Source: Comamonadaceae bacterium ALPHA2B (GTDB taxonomy: Bacteria > Pseudomonadota > Gammaproteobacteria > Burkholderiales > Burkholderiaceae_C). From it: a stretch of DNA of 64,000 bases. Under the pieces are notes generated by a model. That model saw nothing but the letters and a program-made list of their open reading frames with translations, made no database searches and was not told the origin of the DNA. Location: NCBI GenBank assembly GCA_005503065.1, contig SCOE01000006.1:62001-126000 (forward strand), read 5' to 3'. Positions 33,804-42,916 of the stretch are shown piece after piece. The translations under genes and the position numbers were made by a program. Within the stretch, counting starts at the first letter, position 1, and every line of letters begins with the position of its first letter.

Positions 33804-34542
33804 AGTCAGGAACCTGAGCGTGCGCTATGGCGCGATCGAGGCGTTGAAGGATGCCAACCTCGTCGTCGGGCAGAACGAGATCGTCTGCTTGATCGGTGCC
33901 AACGGGGCAGGCAAGTCGACGGTCCTCAACGCGATCAGCGGCGTGGTCCCGGCTTGTGCAGGCCATGTGGGGTTCCTCGACGAGCGCATCAGCGGTCGTC
34001 GTGCGAGTCGGATCGTGCGTGCGGGGCTGGTCCAGGTGCCGGAGGGCCGCCTTGTCTTCCCCGACATGAGCGTCATGGAGAACCTGGAAATGGGTGCATA
34101 CAGCCAGACTGGCCGGTACCAGGAGACGCTTGATTCCGTCCTCGCACTCTTTCCGCGACTCAAAGAGCGCAGAACCCAGCTGGCGGGCCTCATGTCGGGC
34201 GGCGAGCAGCAGATGCTCGCCATCGGCCGTGCCCTGATGGCCAGGCCACGGCTGCTGTTGCTGGACGAGCCGTCGATGGGCCTGGCGCCGTTGGTAATCG
34301 CTGACATCTTCCAGACCCTGCGCAAGCTGAGGGCGACTCTGGGCCTGTCGATCCTGCTGGTCGAGCAGAACGCGCGCGCCGCACTCGCATTGGCTGACCG
34401 CGGCTATGTGCTGGCCAATGGCCGCATCACCGCCAGCGGCACCTCCGCTCAACTGCTCGCCGACTCGGCGACTGTCGAAGCATTCCTCGGCCATTCCAAA
34501 GCGGCCGGAAACGCACGTGCGCGAGTGCCCGCGCCGACTTGA
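33796..34542 (+). CDS. ABC importer ATPase, LivF-like
   Basis: A 248-residue ATPase with Walker A GANGAGKSTVL, Q-loop VPEGRLVFPDMSV, signature LMSGGEQQMLAIGRAL, Walker B LLLLDEPSMGLAP and switch His region (LVEQN). It completes the two-permease, two-ATPase importer; the binding protein gene follows 28 bases downstream. Confidence 0.94.
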   Translation: MLEVRNLSVRYGAIEALKDANLVVGQNEIVCLIGANGAGKSTVLNAISGVVPACAGHVGFLDERISGRRASRIVRAGLVQVPEGRLVFPDMSVMENLEMGAYSQTGRYQETLDSVLALFPRLKERRTQLAGLMSGGEQQMLAIGRALMARPRLLLLDEPSMGLAPLVIADIFQTLRKLRATLGLSILLVEQNARAALALADRGYVLANGRITASGTSAQLLADSATVEAFLGHSKAAGNARARVPAPT

Positions 34543-34570
34543 GCTCACCCAACCTCTGAACGGATCTACG

Positions 34571-35707
34571 ATGAAACTGCTTGCGCATCTCGCGGTCGGC
34601 CTGATCGCCCATCTCGGGGCATCTGCCGCGATCGCCCAGGAAACCTTCAACATCGCCGCAGTCATCGCGACGAGCGGACCGGCCTCCATCTACGGGGCGC
34701 CTGCCGAGAAGGCCTTGAAAGTGATGGTCGATAACCTGCCCAACAAGTCCATAGGTGGGCGACCGGTCAAGCTCACGGTCTACGACAGCGAAGGAAACTC
34801 CACGAAGGCCGCCCAGCTCTTTCGTCGGGCGGCTGAGACCGACCAGGCGCACGTGATCCTCGGTCCCTCGACCAGCGGCGAATCCCTGGCACTCCTCCCC
34901 ATTGCCAACCAGCTAAGGGTGCCCACGATCAGTCACGGCGGCGCGGAGGCCATCACAAATCCAGTGACGCCTTTCATGTTCGCGCTTCCGCCGACGGATC
35001 GGATCATGGTGGAGTCCATCGTCTCGTACATCAAGCAGCGGGGATGGAAGAAGGTCTCGGTCATCTACTCGCTCGACGGCTTCGGGCAGTCCGGCGGGAA
35101 GATTGCAGAGGAGCTCGTCCCGAAGATGGGACTGGAACTCGCGGGTGTCGAAACCTTCGCTTCGCAGGACACCAACATGACGCCGCAGCTGCTGCGCATC
35201 CGGGAGAGGAATCCCGACGCGATCATCATGTGGTCTGCCAATCCGGGCCCCACCATCGTCGCCAAGAACGCCGCGGAGATGGGTCTCAAGAAGCCGTTCT
35301 TCGTGAGCACGGCCAATGCGACTCTCGGCTTCATCCAGCAAACCGGTGCGGCGGCCGAAGGCTTCTACGCGTCCACCTTACCGATCGTGGCGCCTGAGGT
35401 ACTGCCGGACGAGGATCCGCGCAAGCCCATCTTCCTGAAATTCAACAAGCTCTACAAGGACAAGACCGGGCAGGTGTCCGACCAGGCCTCTGGCCACGGC
35501 ATGGACGACATCCTGATCCTGGAGGAGGCAGCGAAGAACTTGAAGGGGCCGCTGACGCGGGAGAGCCTCAGGGACGCGCTGGAGAGCGTGAAGATGTGCG
35601 GATCGAACGGCTGCCGCCAGATGCGTGCTGATGACCACCGAGGGCTGACCAAGGAAGCAATCGTCATCATGCAGATCAAGTCGGGCAAGTTCGTCCGAGC
35701 CGAGTGA
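34571..35707 (+). CDS. Periplasmic branched-chain substrate-binding protein, first paralogue
   Basis: A 378-residue LivJ/K-type receptor. The start ATG 34571 gives a signal peptide (MKLLAHLAVGLIAHLGASAA, cleavage likely after IAQ). The mature protein has the two-lobe type I fold, with IAAVIATSGPASIYGAPAEK at the N-terminus, GPSTSGESLALLPIANQ in the ligand-binding lobe and YSLDGFGQSG. It is paralogous to the receptor at 36645-37796. Two receptors for one transporter suggest a wider or two-substrate intake. Confidence 0.92.
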   Translation: MKLLAHLAVGLIAHLGASAAIAQETFNIAAVIATSGPASIYGAPAEKALKVMVDNLPNKSIGGRPVKLTVYDSEGNSTKAAQLFRRAAETDQAHVILGPSTSGESLALLPIANQLRVPTISHGGAEAITNPVTPFMFALPPTDRIMVESIVSYIKQRGWKKVSVIYSLDGFGQSGGKIAEELVPKMGLELAGVETFASQDTNMTPQLLRIRERNPDAIIMWSANPGPTIVAKNAAEMGLKKPFFVSTANATLGFIQQTGAAAEGFYASTLPIVAPEVLPDEDPRKPIFLKFNKLYKDKTGQVSDQASGHGMDDILILEEAAKNLKGPLTRESLRDALESVKMCGSNGCRQMRADDHRGLTKEAIVIMQIKSGKFVRAE

Positions 35708-35717
35708 GAGAGCGTAG

Positions 35718-36626
35718 ATGATTCGATTCGACAACCGGGTGGCGCTTGTCACCGGAGCAGGTACCGGGCTGGGGCGCGAGTACGCTCTGCTTCTTGCGCA
35801 GCGCGGCGCCAGGGTCGTCGTGAACGACCTCGGCAGCAGTGTCGGTGGCGACTCGCCGTCATCGTCGCAGGCAGCCGAGGCGGTGGTGCAGGAGATCCGC
35901 GCCCAGGGCGGCACCGCGGTGGCGAACTTCGACAGCGTTGCCGACGCGGACGGCGCCCAGCGCATGGTCGATGCAGCGCTGAACGAGTGGGGTCGACTGG
36001 ACGTGCTCGTCAACAACGCCGGCATCTTGCGGGAGTCCTTGCTGCAGGATATGCCGCTTGATGCGCTGCGGAAGGTCATAGATGTCCACCTCATGGGCAC
36101 CCTTTACTGCACGCGGGCGGCGCTGGTGCCGATGCTGGCGCAGAGTTATGGGCGGATCGTGCTGACCAGTTCAGCCAGCGGTCTCATGGGGCACGTCAAT
36201 CAGGCTGTCTACGGCGCAGCAAAGTCGGCGATGGTGGGACTGATGAACTGCGTGAAGCTCTCGTGCACCGACAAGGACGTGCTCATCAACACGGTGGCGC
36301 CCAGCGCCGACACCCGAATGAGCAAGGGGCTCATCCGGGAAGACCTTGCACGGAACATGTCGCCGCAGCTCGTGGCGCCAATGGTCGGCTGGTTCGCCAG
36401 CGAGGACTGCAAGATGACCGGGGAGGTCGTGAACGCGTGTGGCGGCTACTTCTTCAAGATCGGCTACTACAAGTCCCAAGGCGTGCAGTTCGACCCGGCT
36501 GAGCCGATCGACTTGGACATGGTGGGCGACGCCTACCCACGGATCGCGGACATGTCTCAGCTCGAGCCCTATCGGGGGACGCTTGCCAGCCTGGAGCCCA
36601 GCCTGCGACACATCGGGCGCTTGTGA
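35718..36626 (+). CDS. Short-chain dehydrogenase (3-hydroxyacyl-CoA-type)
   Basis: A 302-residue classical SDR. The cofactor loop TGAGTGLG is at residues 12-19 and NDLGSS follows strand 2, favouring NAD. NNAG and the catalytic YGAAK (after SSASGLMG) are present. The sequence VVVNDLGSSVGGD and long C-terminal extension resemble the dehydrogenase part of peroxisomal multifunctional enzyme type 2, which acts on 3-hydroxyacyl-CoA. It lies between two receptor genes, 10 bases after the first. Confidence 0.88.
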   Translation: MIRFDNRVALVTGAGTGLGREYALLLAQRGARVVVNDLGSSVGGDSPSSSQAAEAVVQEIRAQGGTAVANFDSVADADGAQRMVDAALNEWGRLDVLVNNAGILRESLLQDMPLDALRKVIDVHLMGTLYCTRAALVPMLAQSYGRIVLTSSASGLMGHVNQAVYGAAKSAMVGLMNCVKLSCTDKDVLINTVAPSADTRMSKGLIREDLARNMSPQLVAPMVGWFASEDCKMTGEVVNACGGYFFKIGYYKSQGVQFDPAEPIDLDMVGDAYPRIADMSQLEPYRGTLASLEPSLRHIGRL

Positions 36627-36644
36627 TCGAATGGAAATACTCCG

Positions 36645-37796
36645 ATGACTTTCAGCAAGATCTGGGCGGGCGTTGCGCTCCTCGTCGGCTTGGCGTTGCC
36701 GGGCCTCGCCGTCGCGCAAAAGGAGCCGATTCGTATCGGCGCGATGATCGCCTTGAGCGGCCCCGCCGCGGTGTTCGGAGGGCCGGCGGAGAAGGCGCTG
36801 AGGGTACTGGTCGACAACCTCGGGCCGAATGGCATTGACGGCCACCCCGTGCAGCTCGCGGTCTACGACACCGAGGGCAACACGACGAAGGCGGTGCAGC
36901 TGTTTCGGAGGCTGGTGGAGAACGACAATGTTCACATCGTCCTGGGTCCGTCGACCAGCGGCGAGTCGCTGGCGGTGGTCCCGCTAGCCAACCAGATGCG
37001 GGTGCCGAACATCACCTTCGGCGGAGCGGAGCCCATCACCAAGCCGACCACGCCCTACGTGTTTGCCACATCGCCCACCGACCGGCTCGTGGTCGAGAAC
37101 ATCCTCAGCGATTTTCGTGATCGAAATATAGGCAAGGTCGCCCTCATCTACTCCCTGGACGCGTTCGGCCAGTCCGGCGGCACCATCGCGCGCGATTTGG
37201 CGAACCAGTACGGCATCACGATCGTGAGCGAGGAAACCTTCGGGCCGCAGGACACGAACATGTCGCCCCAGCTGCTGCGGATCCGTTCTGCGCAACCTCA
37301 GGCGATGCTCGTCTGGGCGGCCAACCCCGGACCTTCGATCGTGATGCGCAATGCGGCGGAGATCGGGCTGAAGGTTCCCACCTATGCGAGCTATGCGTCC
37401 GGATCGCGGCAATTCCTGTCCCAGACCGGCCCGGCAGCCGAAGGCGCCTTCGTTCCCTCCTACCGCATCGTCGCGCCGGAGACCCTGCCGGAGAGCGACC
37501 CGCTCAAGCAACCGTTGATCCGTTTCGCCAAGCTGTACAAGGATCGGTGGAGCATCGATCCGGACCAGACTTCCGGGCACTCCTACGACGTCATCCTCAT
37601 CCTGGAGCAGGCGATCAGGGCCATGAAGGGACCGCTGACGCGTACAAACCTGCGCGACGCGATCGAGACCGCGCAGATCAACGGAGCGAACGGCATCCGC
37701 CGCCTGTCGGCGGAAGACCACAGGGGCCTGGACAAGACGACCGTCGTGATGATGCAGGCCAAGGGCGGGCGTTGGCAGGCGGCGCCCAAGCCATGA
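36645..37796 (+). CDS. Periplasmic branched-chain substrate-binding protein, second paralogue
   Basis: A 383-residue receptor with signal peptide (IWAGVALLVGLALPGLAVAQ). It aligns along its length with the receptor at 34571-35707: IGAMIALSGPAAVFGGPAEK, GPSTSGESLAVVPLANQ, YSLDAFGQSGG, and the same EDHRGL tail. It is therefore a tandem duplicate separated by the SDR gene. Differences in the ligand lobe (for example NITFGGAEPITKPTTPY against TISHGGAEAITNPVTPF) may change specificity. Confidence 0.92.
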   Translation: MTFSKIWAGVALLVGLALPGLAVAQKEPIRIGAMIALSGPAAVFGGPAEKALRVLVDNLGPNGIDGHPVQLAVYDTEGNTTKAVQLFRRLVENDNVHIVLGPSTSGESLAVVPLANQMRVPNITFGGAEPITKPTTPYVFATSPTDRLVVENILSDFRDRNIGKVALIYSLDAFGQSGGTIARDLANQYGITIVSEETFGPQDTNMSPQLLRIRSAQPQAMLVWAANPGPSIVMRNAAEIGLKVPTYASYASGSRQFLSQTGPAAEGAFVPSYRIVAPETLPESDPLKQPLIRFAKLYKDRWSIDPDQTSGHSYDVILILEQAIRAMKGPLTRTNLRDAIETAQINGANGIRRLSAEDHRGLDKTTVVMMQAKGGRWQAAPKP

Positions 37797-38782
37797 ACCG
37801 GCGGATCGTGCTGGCACGCCGCCCGGTCGGCATGCCTCGGCCTGAAGATTTCGCTGTCTCCGAGGCCGAGCTCCCCGAGCCCGGCGACGGGCAGGTGCTT
37901 CTACGCCACAGCTGGCTCGGGCTGGCACCGGCAGCAAGGCTGCGCATGGGAGAGGAGGCCTCGTATACGCGCCCGATGGCGATCGGTGATGTCGTCTATG
38001 GTCAAGCGGTGGGCACTGTCCTGAAGAGCCGGCATCCTGAATTGAGGGAAGGCGACATGGTCGTCACCATCAGCGGAGGGTGGCAGGAACACTCGGTGGC
38101 AGGCGGGAGCGGCCTGAGCCGAATCGATCTGTCGATCGCGCCCGCTGCGGCATGGCTGGGGGCCCTTGGGACCTCGGGCATGACGGCCTATGTGGGCCTG
38201 CTCGACCACGGCAGGCCGCGGCCTGGCGACACCGTGCTGGTGAGTGCCGCCTCCGGCGCAGTGGGATGCATGGTGGGACAGCTCGCTCGTCTCAAGGGCT
38301 GCCGGGCAATCGGCATCGCGGGCGGGCCGGTCAAGTGTGAACTGGCCCGCGATCTCTACGGCTTTGATGCCTGCGTCGACTACCGCGCTCCTGACTTCGC
38401 CGAGCAGCTCGTGGCCGCGTGTCCGGATGGCGTGGACATCCTCTTCGAGAACGTGGGTGGTGCTGGCCGTGATGCCGCCTGGGCACTGCTGAACCAGCGA
38501 GCTCGCGTGGTGGTGTGCGGCCTCATCTCGGAGTACAACGGCGAGCACGCCTCGGGTCCGTCGTGGTTCCCGATCCTCTTCAAGCGGCTGTCCCTGAGCG
38601 GATTCATTCTTTCCGACCACCTGGATCGTCGTCCCGAGTTCGTGCGCGAAATGGGCGCCTGGTACGCGGCAGGGCAGGTTCGGATGAAGGAAGATGTGCG
38701 CCACGGACTGGCCCAGGTCGTGCCGTCCTTCATTGACATGCTTGGCGGCGCAAATGTGGGAAAGACACTCATCTCGCTCTAG
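37793..38782 (+). CDS. NADP-dependent oxidoreductase, CurA-like (MDR superfamily)
   Basis: A 329-residue zinc-independent medium-chain reductase. The N-terminal GroES-like domain is followed by the Rossmann loop SAASGAVGCMVGQLARLKGC and DILFENVGGA. The pattern of a NPxGxP-like start (ARRPVGMPRPEDF) and YNGEHASGPSW matches the family of leukotriene B4 12-hydroxydehydrogenase and E. coli CurA, which reduce the C=C bond of alpha,beta-unsaturated carbonyls. It overlaps the upstream receptor gene by four bases (ATGA), so it belongs to the same transcript. Confidence 0.88.
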   Translation: MNRRIVLARRPVGMPRPEDFAVSEAELPEPGDGQVLLRHSWLGLAPAARLRMGEEASYTRPMAIGDVVYGQAVGTVLKSRHPELREGDMVVTISGGWQEHSVAGGSGLSRIDLSIAPAAAWLGALGTSGMTAYVGLLDHGRPRPGDTVLVSAASGAVGCMVGQLARLKGCRAIGIAGGPVKCELARDLYGFDACVDYRAPDFAEQLVAACPDGVDILFENVGGAGRDAAWALLNQRARVVVCGLISEYNGEHASGPSWFPILFKRLSLSGFILSDHLDRRPEFVREMGAWYAAGQVRMKEDVRHGLAQVVPSFIDMLGGANVGKTLISL

Positions 38783-39749
38783 CCGCAGGAGTCTGCTGGC
38801 TGCGCTGGTGTTCGTGTCCGTGGCCGGCCTGTGTGCGCAGACGCCGGCCGCCGGCAGACCGCCGGGCCTTGTGCGTGTCGTGGTGGGCTACGCGCCGGGT
38901 GGCAGCCTCGATACGATCGCACGCTTGGCCGCCGCGGAAATGGCGACGACGCTGGGGTGTACGGTGATCGTGGAAAACCGACCGGGTGCCAACGGCAACA
39001 TTGCGGCCGAATACGTCGCCCGGGCGGCACCCGATGGCAGCGTGATGCTGGCGACTTTCAACACGCACCCGCTGATTGCCGCGCTCTATCCGAACCTGAA
39101 GTTTGATCCCGTGGCCGGCTTCCGGCCGGTCGGGATGATCGCGCAGACACCGTATGTGCTGGTGGCGCGTCCCGATCTTCCGGGCGAGACGCTGCCGCAG
39201 GTGATCGCTGCGGCGCGAAGCACTGGCCGGGTGCTGTCGTATGCCACCGTCGGTGCCGGTTCCCCGCAGCACCTGGGCATCGAGCGCCTCAAGGCGTCTT
39301 CGCATCTGGCGGTGACGGTCGTCCACTACAAGGGCGGCGCACCGGCGCAGCAGGACGTGCAGGGCGGGAACGTGGACATGATGCTGTCCACCGTGGCGCT
39401 TGCATTGCCGCAGGTGCAGGCAGGCAAGCTCAAGGCCCTGGCCGTGAGTTCTTCTCAGCGCCTGACCGCGCTGCCGCAGGTGCCCACCTTGCACGAGTCG
39501 GGCAGTGCGGACTTCGTGGGCGATGGCTGGTTCGGCCTGCTGCTGCCTGCGAAGACGCCTGACGCAGTGGCGCAGCACTACAACGAGGCCCTGAACCGTG
39601 CCCTGGCGACACCTCACCTGCGGCAGGCCTTGGCGCAGCTGGGGGCGAAGCCGGCCGGCAGCGCCGCGCAGACCATGGAGGCGCGGATGGCGAAGGAGCG
39701 GGAGATCTGGACCCGGGTCATCCGGGCCATCGGCATCAAGCCGGAGTAG
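38754..39749 (+). CDS. TctC/Bug-family periplasmic binding protein
   Basis: A 331-residue tripartite tricarboxylate transporter receptor-type protein. From ATG 38754 the head SSRSSRRSLLAALVFVSVAG is a signal peptide, and the mature protein has VVVGYAPGGSLDTIARLAA, VENRPGANGNIAAEYVARA and the C-terminal helical lobe. The start overlaps the reductase gene by 29 bases. No tctA/tctB membrane genes are nearby, as is usual for the expanded Bug family of Burkholderiales. It could be an extracytoplasmic sensor or use a remote transporter. Confidence 0.85.
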   Translation: MWERHSSRSSRRSLLAALVFVSVAGLCAQTPAAGRPPGLVRVVVGYAPGGSLDTIARLAAAEMATTLGCTVIVENRPGANGNIAAEYVARAAPDGSVMLATFNTHPLIAALYPNLKFDPVAGFRPVGMIAQTPYVLVARPDLPGETLPQVIAAARSTGRVLSYATVGAGSPQHLGIERLKASSHLAVTVVHYKGGAPAQQDVQGGNVDMMLSTVALALPQVQAGKLKALAVSSSQRLTALPQVPTLHESGSADFVGDGWFGLLLPAKTPDAVAQHYNEALNRALATPHLRQALAQLGAKPAGSAAQTMEARMAKEREIWTRVIRAIGIKPE

Positions 39750-39809
39750 GGCCGCCCAGCCAGCGAATGTCGTGGCCGGGCTTGCCGCGCGGGCCGCGCG
39801 CCGCCGTGA

Positions 39810-41618
39810 TCAACGCGTGACGGCGCCGCCGAAGCCGGGTTCGACGTCCCCGAGCCATGCGGTTGGCACGCGGATCGGGTGGCACAGCATGACCTGGCCG
39901 AAGGTTTTGCCCAGCGGGTCGTTGCGCAGCGATGCGGCACCACCGCCGCCGAGGGCAGCGTCAAGCACGTAGTTGTACGCGTGGATACCCGGCACCTCGT
40001 AGCGCGTGACCGCACCGTTCGCAAGATGGGCGAACCAGCGCGCGACCTCTGCAGTCCCCAGCTGGGCCCCGATCAGGGCCGCGAATCTCGGCGCGCGCGC
40101 GATCACTGCCACGTGCGCGCGGTCTCCCTTGTCACCGCTGCGCGCCACTGCAATTGCCGACAACGGTACGGTCGTCGTCGCGGGCAACTCGTCATCCGTG
40201 GGGGCGAAGCGTTGGCCAGCGTTGGCGCGGTCCTCGCGCCCCGCACCGGATACGGGAACGGCGAACCGCTTGTCGTCGATCTCGACCCGCGCCGGCGCAT
40301 CAGACTTCGGCCAGAGGAAGGAAAAGAGGCGATAGACCGGTTGCGGCTTCTGGCGACCACTGAAACCCGTCGTGCCTGGTGCCCCGGCGATCCCCATCGG
40401 CGCCACTTCGCGGGCCAGCAGGTCCAGGGCCCGCGCGTCCTTGTGCTGGACCGCCAGGCGGCCGACGACTTCGCGCGACGCGGGCACGGCCACGGCGCCG
40501 AACGAAGGCGCTTCGCTGCCGAGCATCTCGATGTTCACCCGAAGAAAGTCTTCGAATCCGCCGTCGACAAGCAGGCGGCGTGCGCGCGCGACGACGGCCT
40601 CGAGCGATCGGCGCCCCATGGCGACGGCATCGGCCCCCACGAAGGTGAGCGTGGTCGTCATGCGATAGCCATCCTGCCAGGTAGCGCTCACCTTGTAGTC
40701 CGTCGTCGGCGCCGAGCCCCTTGCACCTGCGAACCGCACGCGGTTCACTTCCGTCTGTTCGATGGTGACAGCCGTGAAATCGCAGCGCACGTCGGGCAGC
40801 AGGTAGTTGGCCGGATCCGTCACCTCGTAGAGCATCTGCTCGGCCGCGACCAGTGGCGTGATCAGGCCGCCCGTGCCGTCGGGCTTGCTGAGCTCGAAGC
40901 TGCCATCCTCGAGACATTCGGCGATCGGGTAGCCCATGTCCTCCCAGCCTGGCACCTTCCACCAATCCGTGAAGAGGCCGCCGGTGGTTTGCGTGGTGCA
41001 TTCGAGGATGTGCCCGACCAGGCTGCCACCGGCCAGCCGATCAAAGTCGTCGAAGGACCAGCCGAATCGATGGATCAGGGCAGCGAGCGCCAACGCGCTG
41101 TCCACGCAGCGGCCCGTGATCACCACCTGCGCACCCTGACGCAGCGCCTCCACGACGGGGGCGGCGCCGAAGTAGGCGTTGATGCTGTTCATCGACTCGG
41201 GCATGGGCGCCCCCGTGGCGAATTCGCGCACCCCGGCAGCCTTCAGCTCGGCTGCTCTGTCGAGCAGGTCATCCCCAAGGACAACGGCGATCTTGAGAGA
41301 GACCCCCGCCGCCGCCGCCTCGCGCTTCAATGCTCGCGCACAAGCGTGGGGATTCATCCCCCCGGCGTTGCTCAGCAGCAGCGTGCCCTTGCGCGCCACG
41401 TCGACCAGCACGGGTTTGAGCGCCGTCACGAAGTCCGTCGCGTAGCCCAGCTCGGGCTTGCGATCCCGGGCGCTGGCCATGATGGAGAGCGTGAGCTCCG
41501 CCAGATAGTCGAACACCAGCACATCGACTTCGCCGCGCCGCACGAGCTGCGTCACTGCGTCGTTGCTGTCGCCCCAGAATGCGCAGGCACCGCCGATGCG
41601 GATCGTGTCTTTTCCCAT
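39810..41618 (-). CDS. AtuA-like protein (DUF1446, acyclic terpene utilisation family)
   Basis: A 602-residue protein starting at ATG 41618 (MGKDTIRIGGACAFWGDSND). The DUF1446 domain spans about residues 1-450, with DVLVFDYLAELTLSIMA, the SNAGGMNPHACA motif and DFTAVTIEQTEVNRVRF. A C-terminal AtuA-like domain (about 490-590) includes ARSGDKGDRAHVAVIAR. In Pseudomonas, AtuA is needed for citronellol/geraniol breakdown, but its reaction is not settled. It is transcribed after the acyl-CoA dehydrogenase gene, 14 bases apart. Confidence 0.88.
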   Translation of the reverse strand: MGKDTIRIGGACAFWGDSNDAVTQLVRRGEVDVLVFDYLAELTLSIMASARDRKPELGYATDFVTALKPVLVDVARKGTLLLSNAGGMNPHACARALKREAAAAGVSLKIAVVLGDDLLDRAAELKAAGVREFATGAPMPESMNSINAYFGAAPVVEALRQGAQVVITGRCVDSALALAALIHRFGWSFDDFDRLAGGSLVGHILECTTQTTGGLFTDWWKVPGWEDMGYPIAECLEDGSFELSKPDGTGGLITPLVAAEQMLYEVTDPANYLLPDVRCDFTAVTIEQTEVNRVRFAGARGSAPTTDYKVSATWQDGYRMTTTLTFVGADAVAMGRRSLEAVVARARRLLVDGGFEDFLRVNIEMLGSEAPSFGAVAVPASREVVGRLAVQHKDARALDLLAREVAPMGIAGAPGTTGFSGRQKPQPVYRLFSFLWPKSDAPARVEIDDKRFAVPVSGAGREDRANAGQRFAPTDDELPATTTVPLSAIAVARSGDKGDRAHVAVIARAPRFAALIGAQLGTAEVARWFAHLANGAVTRYEVPGIHAYNYVLDAALGGGGAASLRNDPLGKTFGQVMLCHPIRVPTAWLGDVEPGFGGAVTR

Positions 41619-41632
41619 GGTGCGCCTGAGCC

Positions 41633-42802
41633 TCAGTAGGAACGCGGCAGGCCCAGAACCCGCTCGCCGATGTAGTTCAAGATCATCTCGCGGCTCACGG
41701 GCGCGATGTTGGGAATCATGATCTCCCGGAAGTAGCGCTCGACGTCGTATTCGGCCGCGTAGCCCATGCCGCCGTGCGTGCGCACGGCCTGCTCGCATGC
41801 ATGCAGGGCAGCCTCGGCGCCCAGGAACTTGGCCGCATTGGCCTCGGCGCCGCAGGCTCTGCCTGCATCGTAGAGCTGAGCCGCGCGCCACATCAGCATG
41901 TCGGCTGCTTCCAGCTCCATCCAGTTGCGGGCCAGCGGGTGGGCGATCCCCTGGTTCTGTCCAATCGGTCGACCGAAGACTTCCCGTTCGCGCGCGTAGG
42001 CCACCGCTTTGCCAAGGGCGCGACGGCCGATGCCGATCGCCTCGGCTGCGACCAGGACCCGTTCCGGATTGATCGCGTCCAGGAGGATGCGGAACCCCTC
42101 ACCCTCGGCGCCGATGCGGTGCGCTTCGGGCACAGGAAGCCCGTCGATGAAAACTGCGTTCGAATCGACGGCGGCGCGCCCCATCTTCGGGATGGCCCGG
42201 ACTTCGACATGGCGACGGTCGAGGTCGGTATAGAAGAGCGTCATGCCGTCGGTCCGGCGCGCGCATTGCTCGATCGGCGTGGTGCGGGTCAGCACCATCA
42301 TCTTGTTGGCCTGCTGCGCCGTCGAGATCCACATCTTGCGGCCATGGATGACGTAGTCGGCGCCCCGCCTGACGGCCCGTGTCGAGATGTTCGTGGTGTC
42401 GAGGCCGGCGTCGGGTTCCGTCACCGCGAAGCAGGCGATGTCGTCACCGCGTATGAGCGCAGGGAGCATTGCGCTCTTCTGCTCCTGCGAGCCATGCACG
42501 ACGATCGCATGCGGCGCAAAGATGTTGATATGGATCGACGAGCAGGCGGCTAGTGCGCCCGCGGAATTGCCCACCGTCTGCATCAGCAGTGCGGCCTCGG
42601 TCACCCCGAGGCCAGCGCCGCCGTACTCCGGCGGCATGGTGATGCCGAGCCACCCGGCCTGCGCCATCGCGGCGTGGAACTCGCTTGGGTAGCTGTGCTC
42701 CTGGTCCTTGCGACGCCAGTATTCGTCGTCGAAGCGATTGCACAAGGCCGTGACCGCTTCCTGGATCTGCTTGCGCTCGGGACTGATTTCGAGATCGATC
42801 AT
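41633..42802 (-). CDS. Acyl-CoA dehydrogenase
   Basis: A 389-residue FAD enzyme that introduces a 2,3 double bond into an acyl-CoA. The FAD/substrate motif CFAVTEPDAGLDTTNIST and WISTAQQANKMMV are clear, as is the C-terminal RTHGGMGYAAEYDVERYFRE. The usual catalytic YEGT segment is replaced by IAPVSREMI, as in a subset of bacterial members, so the base cannot be placed from sequence. It is the first gene of a minus-strand pair with the AtuA-like gene and lies across the 18-bp motif from the enoyl-CoA hydratase gene. Confidence 0.9.
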   Translation of the reverse strand: MIDLEISPERKQIQEAVTALCNRFDDEYWRRKDQEHSYPSEFHAAMAQAGWLGITMPPEYGGAGLGVTEAALLMQTVGNSAGALAACSSIHINIFAPHAIVVHGSQEQKSAMLPALIRGDDIACFAVTEPDAGLDTTNISTRAVRRGADYVIHGRKMWISTAQQANKMMVLTRTTPIEQCARRTDGMTLFYTDLDRRHVEVRAIPKMGRAAVDSNAVFIDGLPVPEAHRIGAEGEGFRILLDAINPERVLVAAEAIGIGRRALGKAVAYAREREVFGRPIGQNQGIAHPLARNWMELEAADMLMWRAAQLYDAGRACGAEANAAKFLGAEAALHACEQAVRTHGGMGYAAEYDVERYFREIMIPNIAPVSREMILNYIGERVLGLPRSY

Positions 42803-42865
42803 CGGTAGTGGTTTTCCTTGAGATGCGTCCTTGGGATGCGCAAAGTGTGGGAGATGGCGTATAGT

Positions 42866-42883
42866 CCTGTCAATAGTACTTCT
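42866..42883 (-). promoter_or_regulatory. Shared 18-bp motif, copy 2 (candidate GntR operator)
   Basis: The reverse complement reads AGAAGTACTATTGACAGG, identical to 30935-30952. It sits between the divergent acyl-CoA dehydrogenase and enoyl-CoA hydratase genes; a TATAGT -10-like hexamer for the plus strand lies at 42860-42865, immediately beside it. Confidence 0.6.
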
Positions 42884-42916
42884 ATGTTCATCACCTACCG
42901 GCAAAGGGGGACGACG

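Noticed and set aside
38754-39749. A complete tripartite tricarboxylate transporter
   Set aside because: Only the binding-protein gene is present; no tctA or tctB genes are found near either TctC-type gene.
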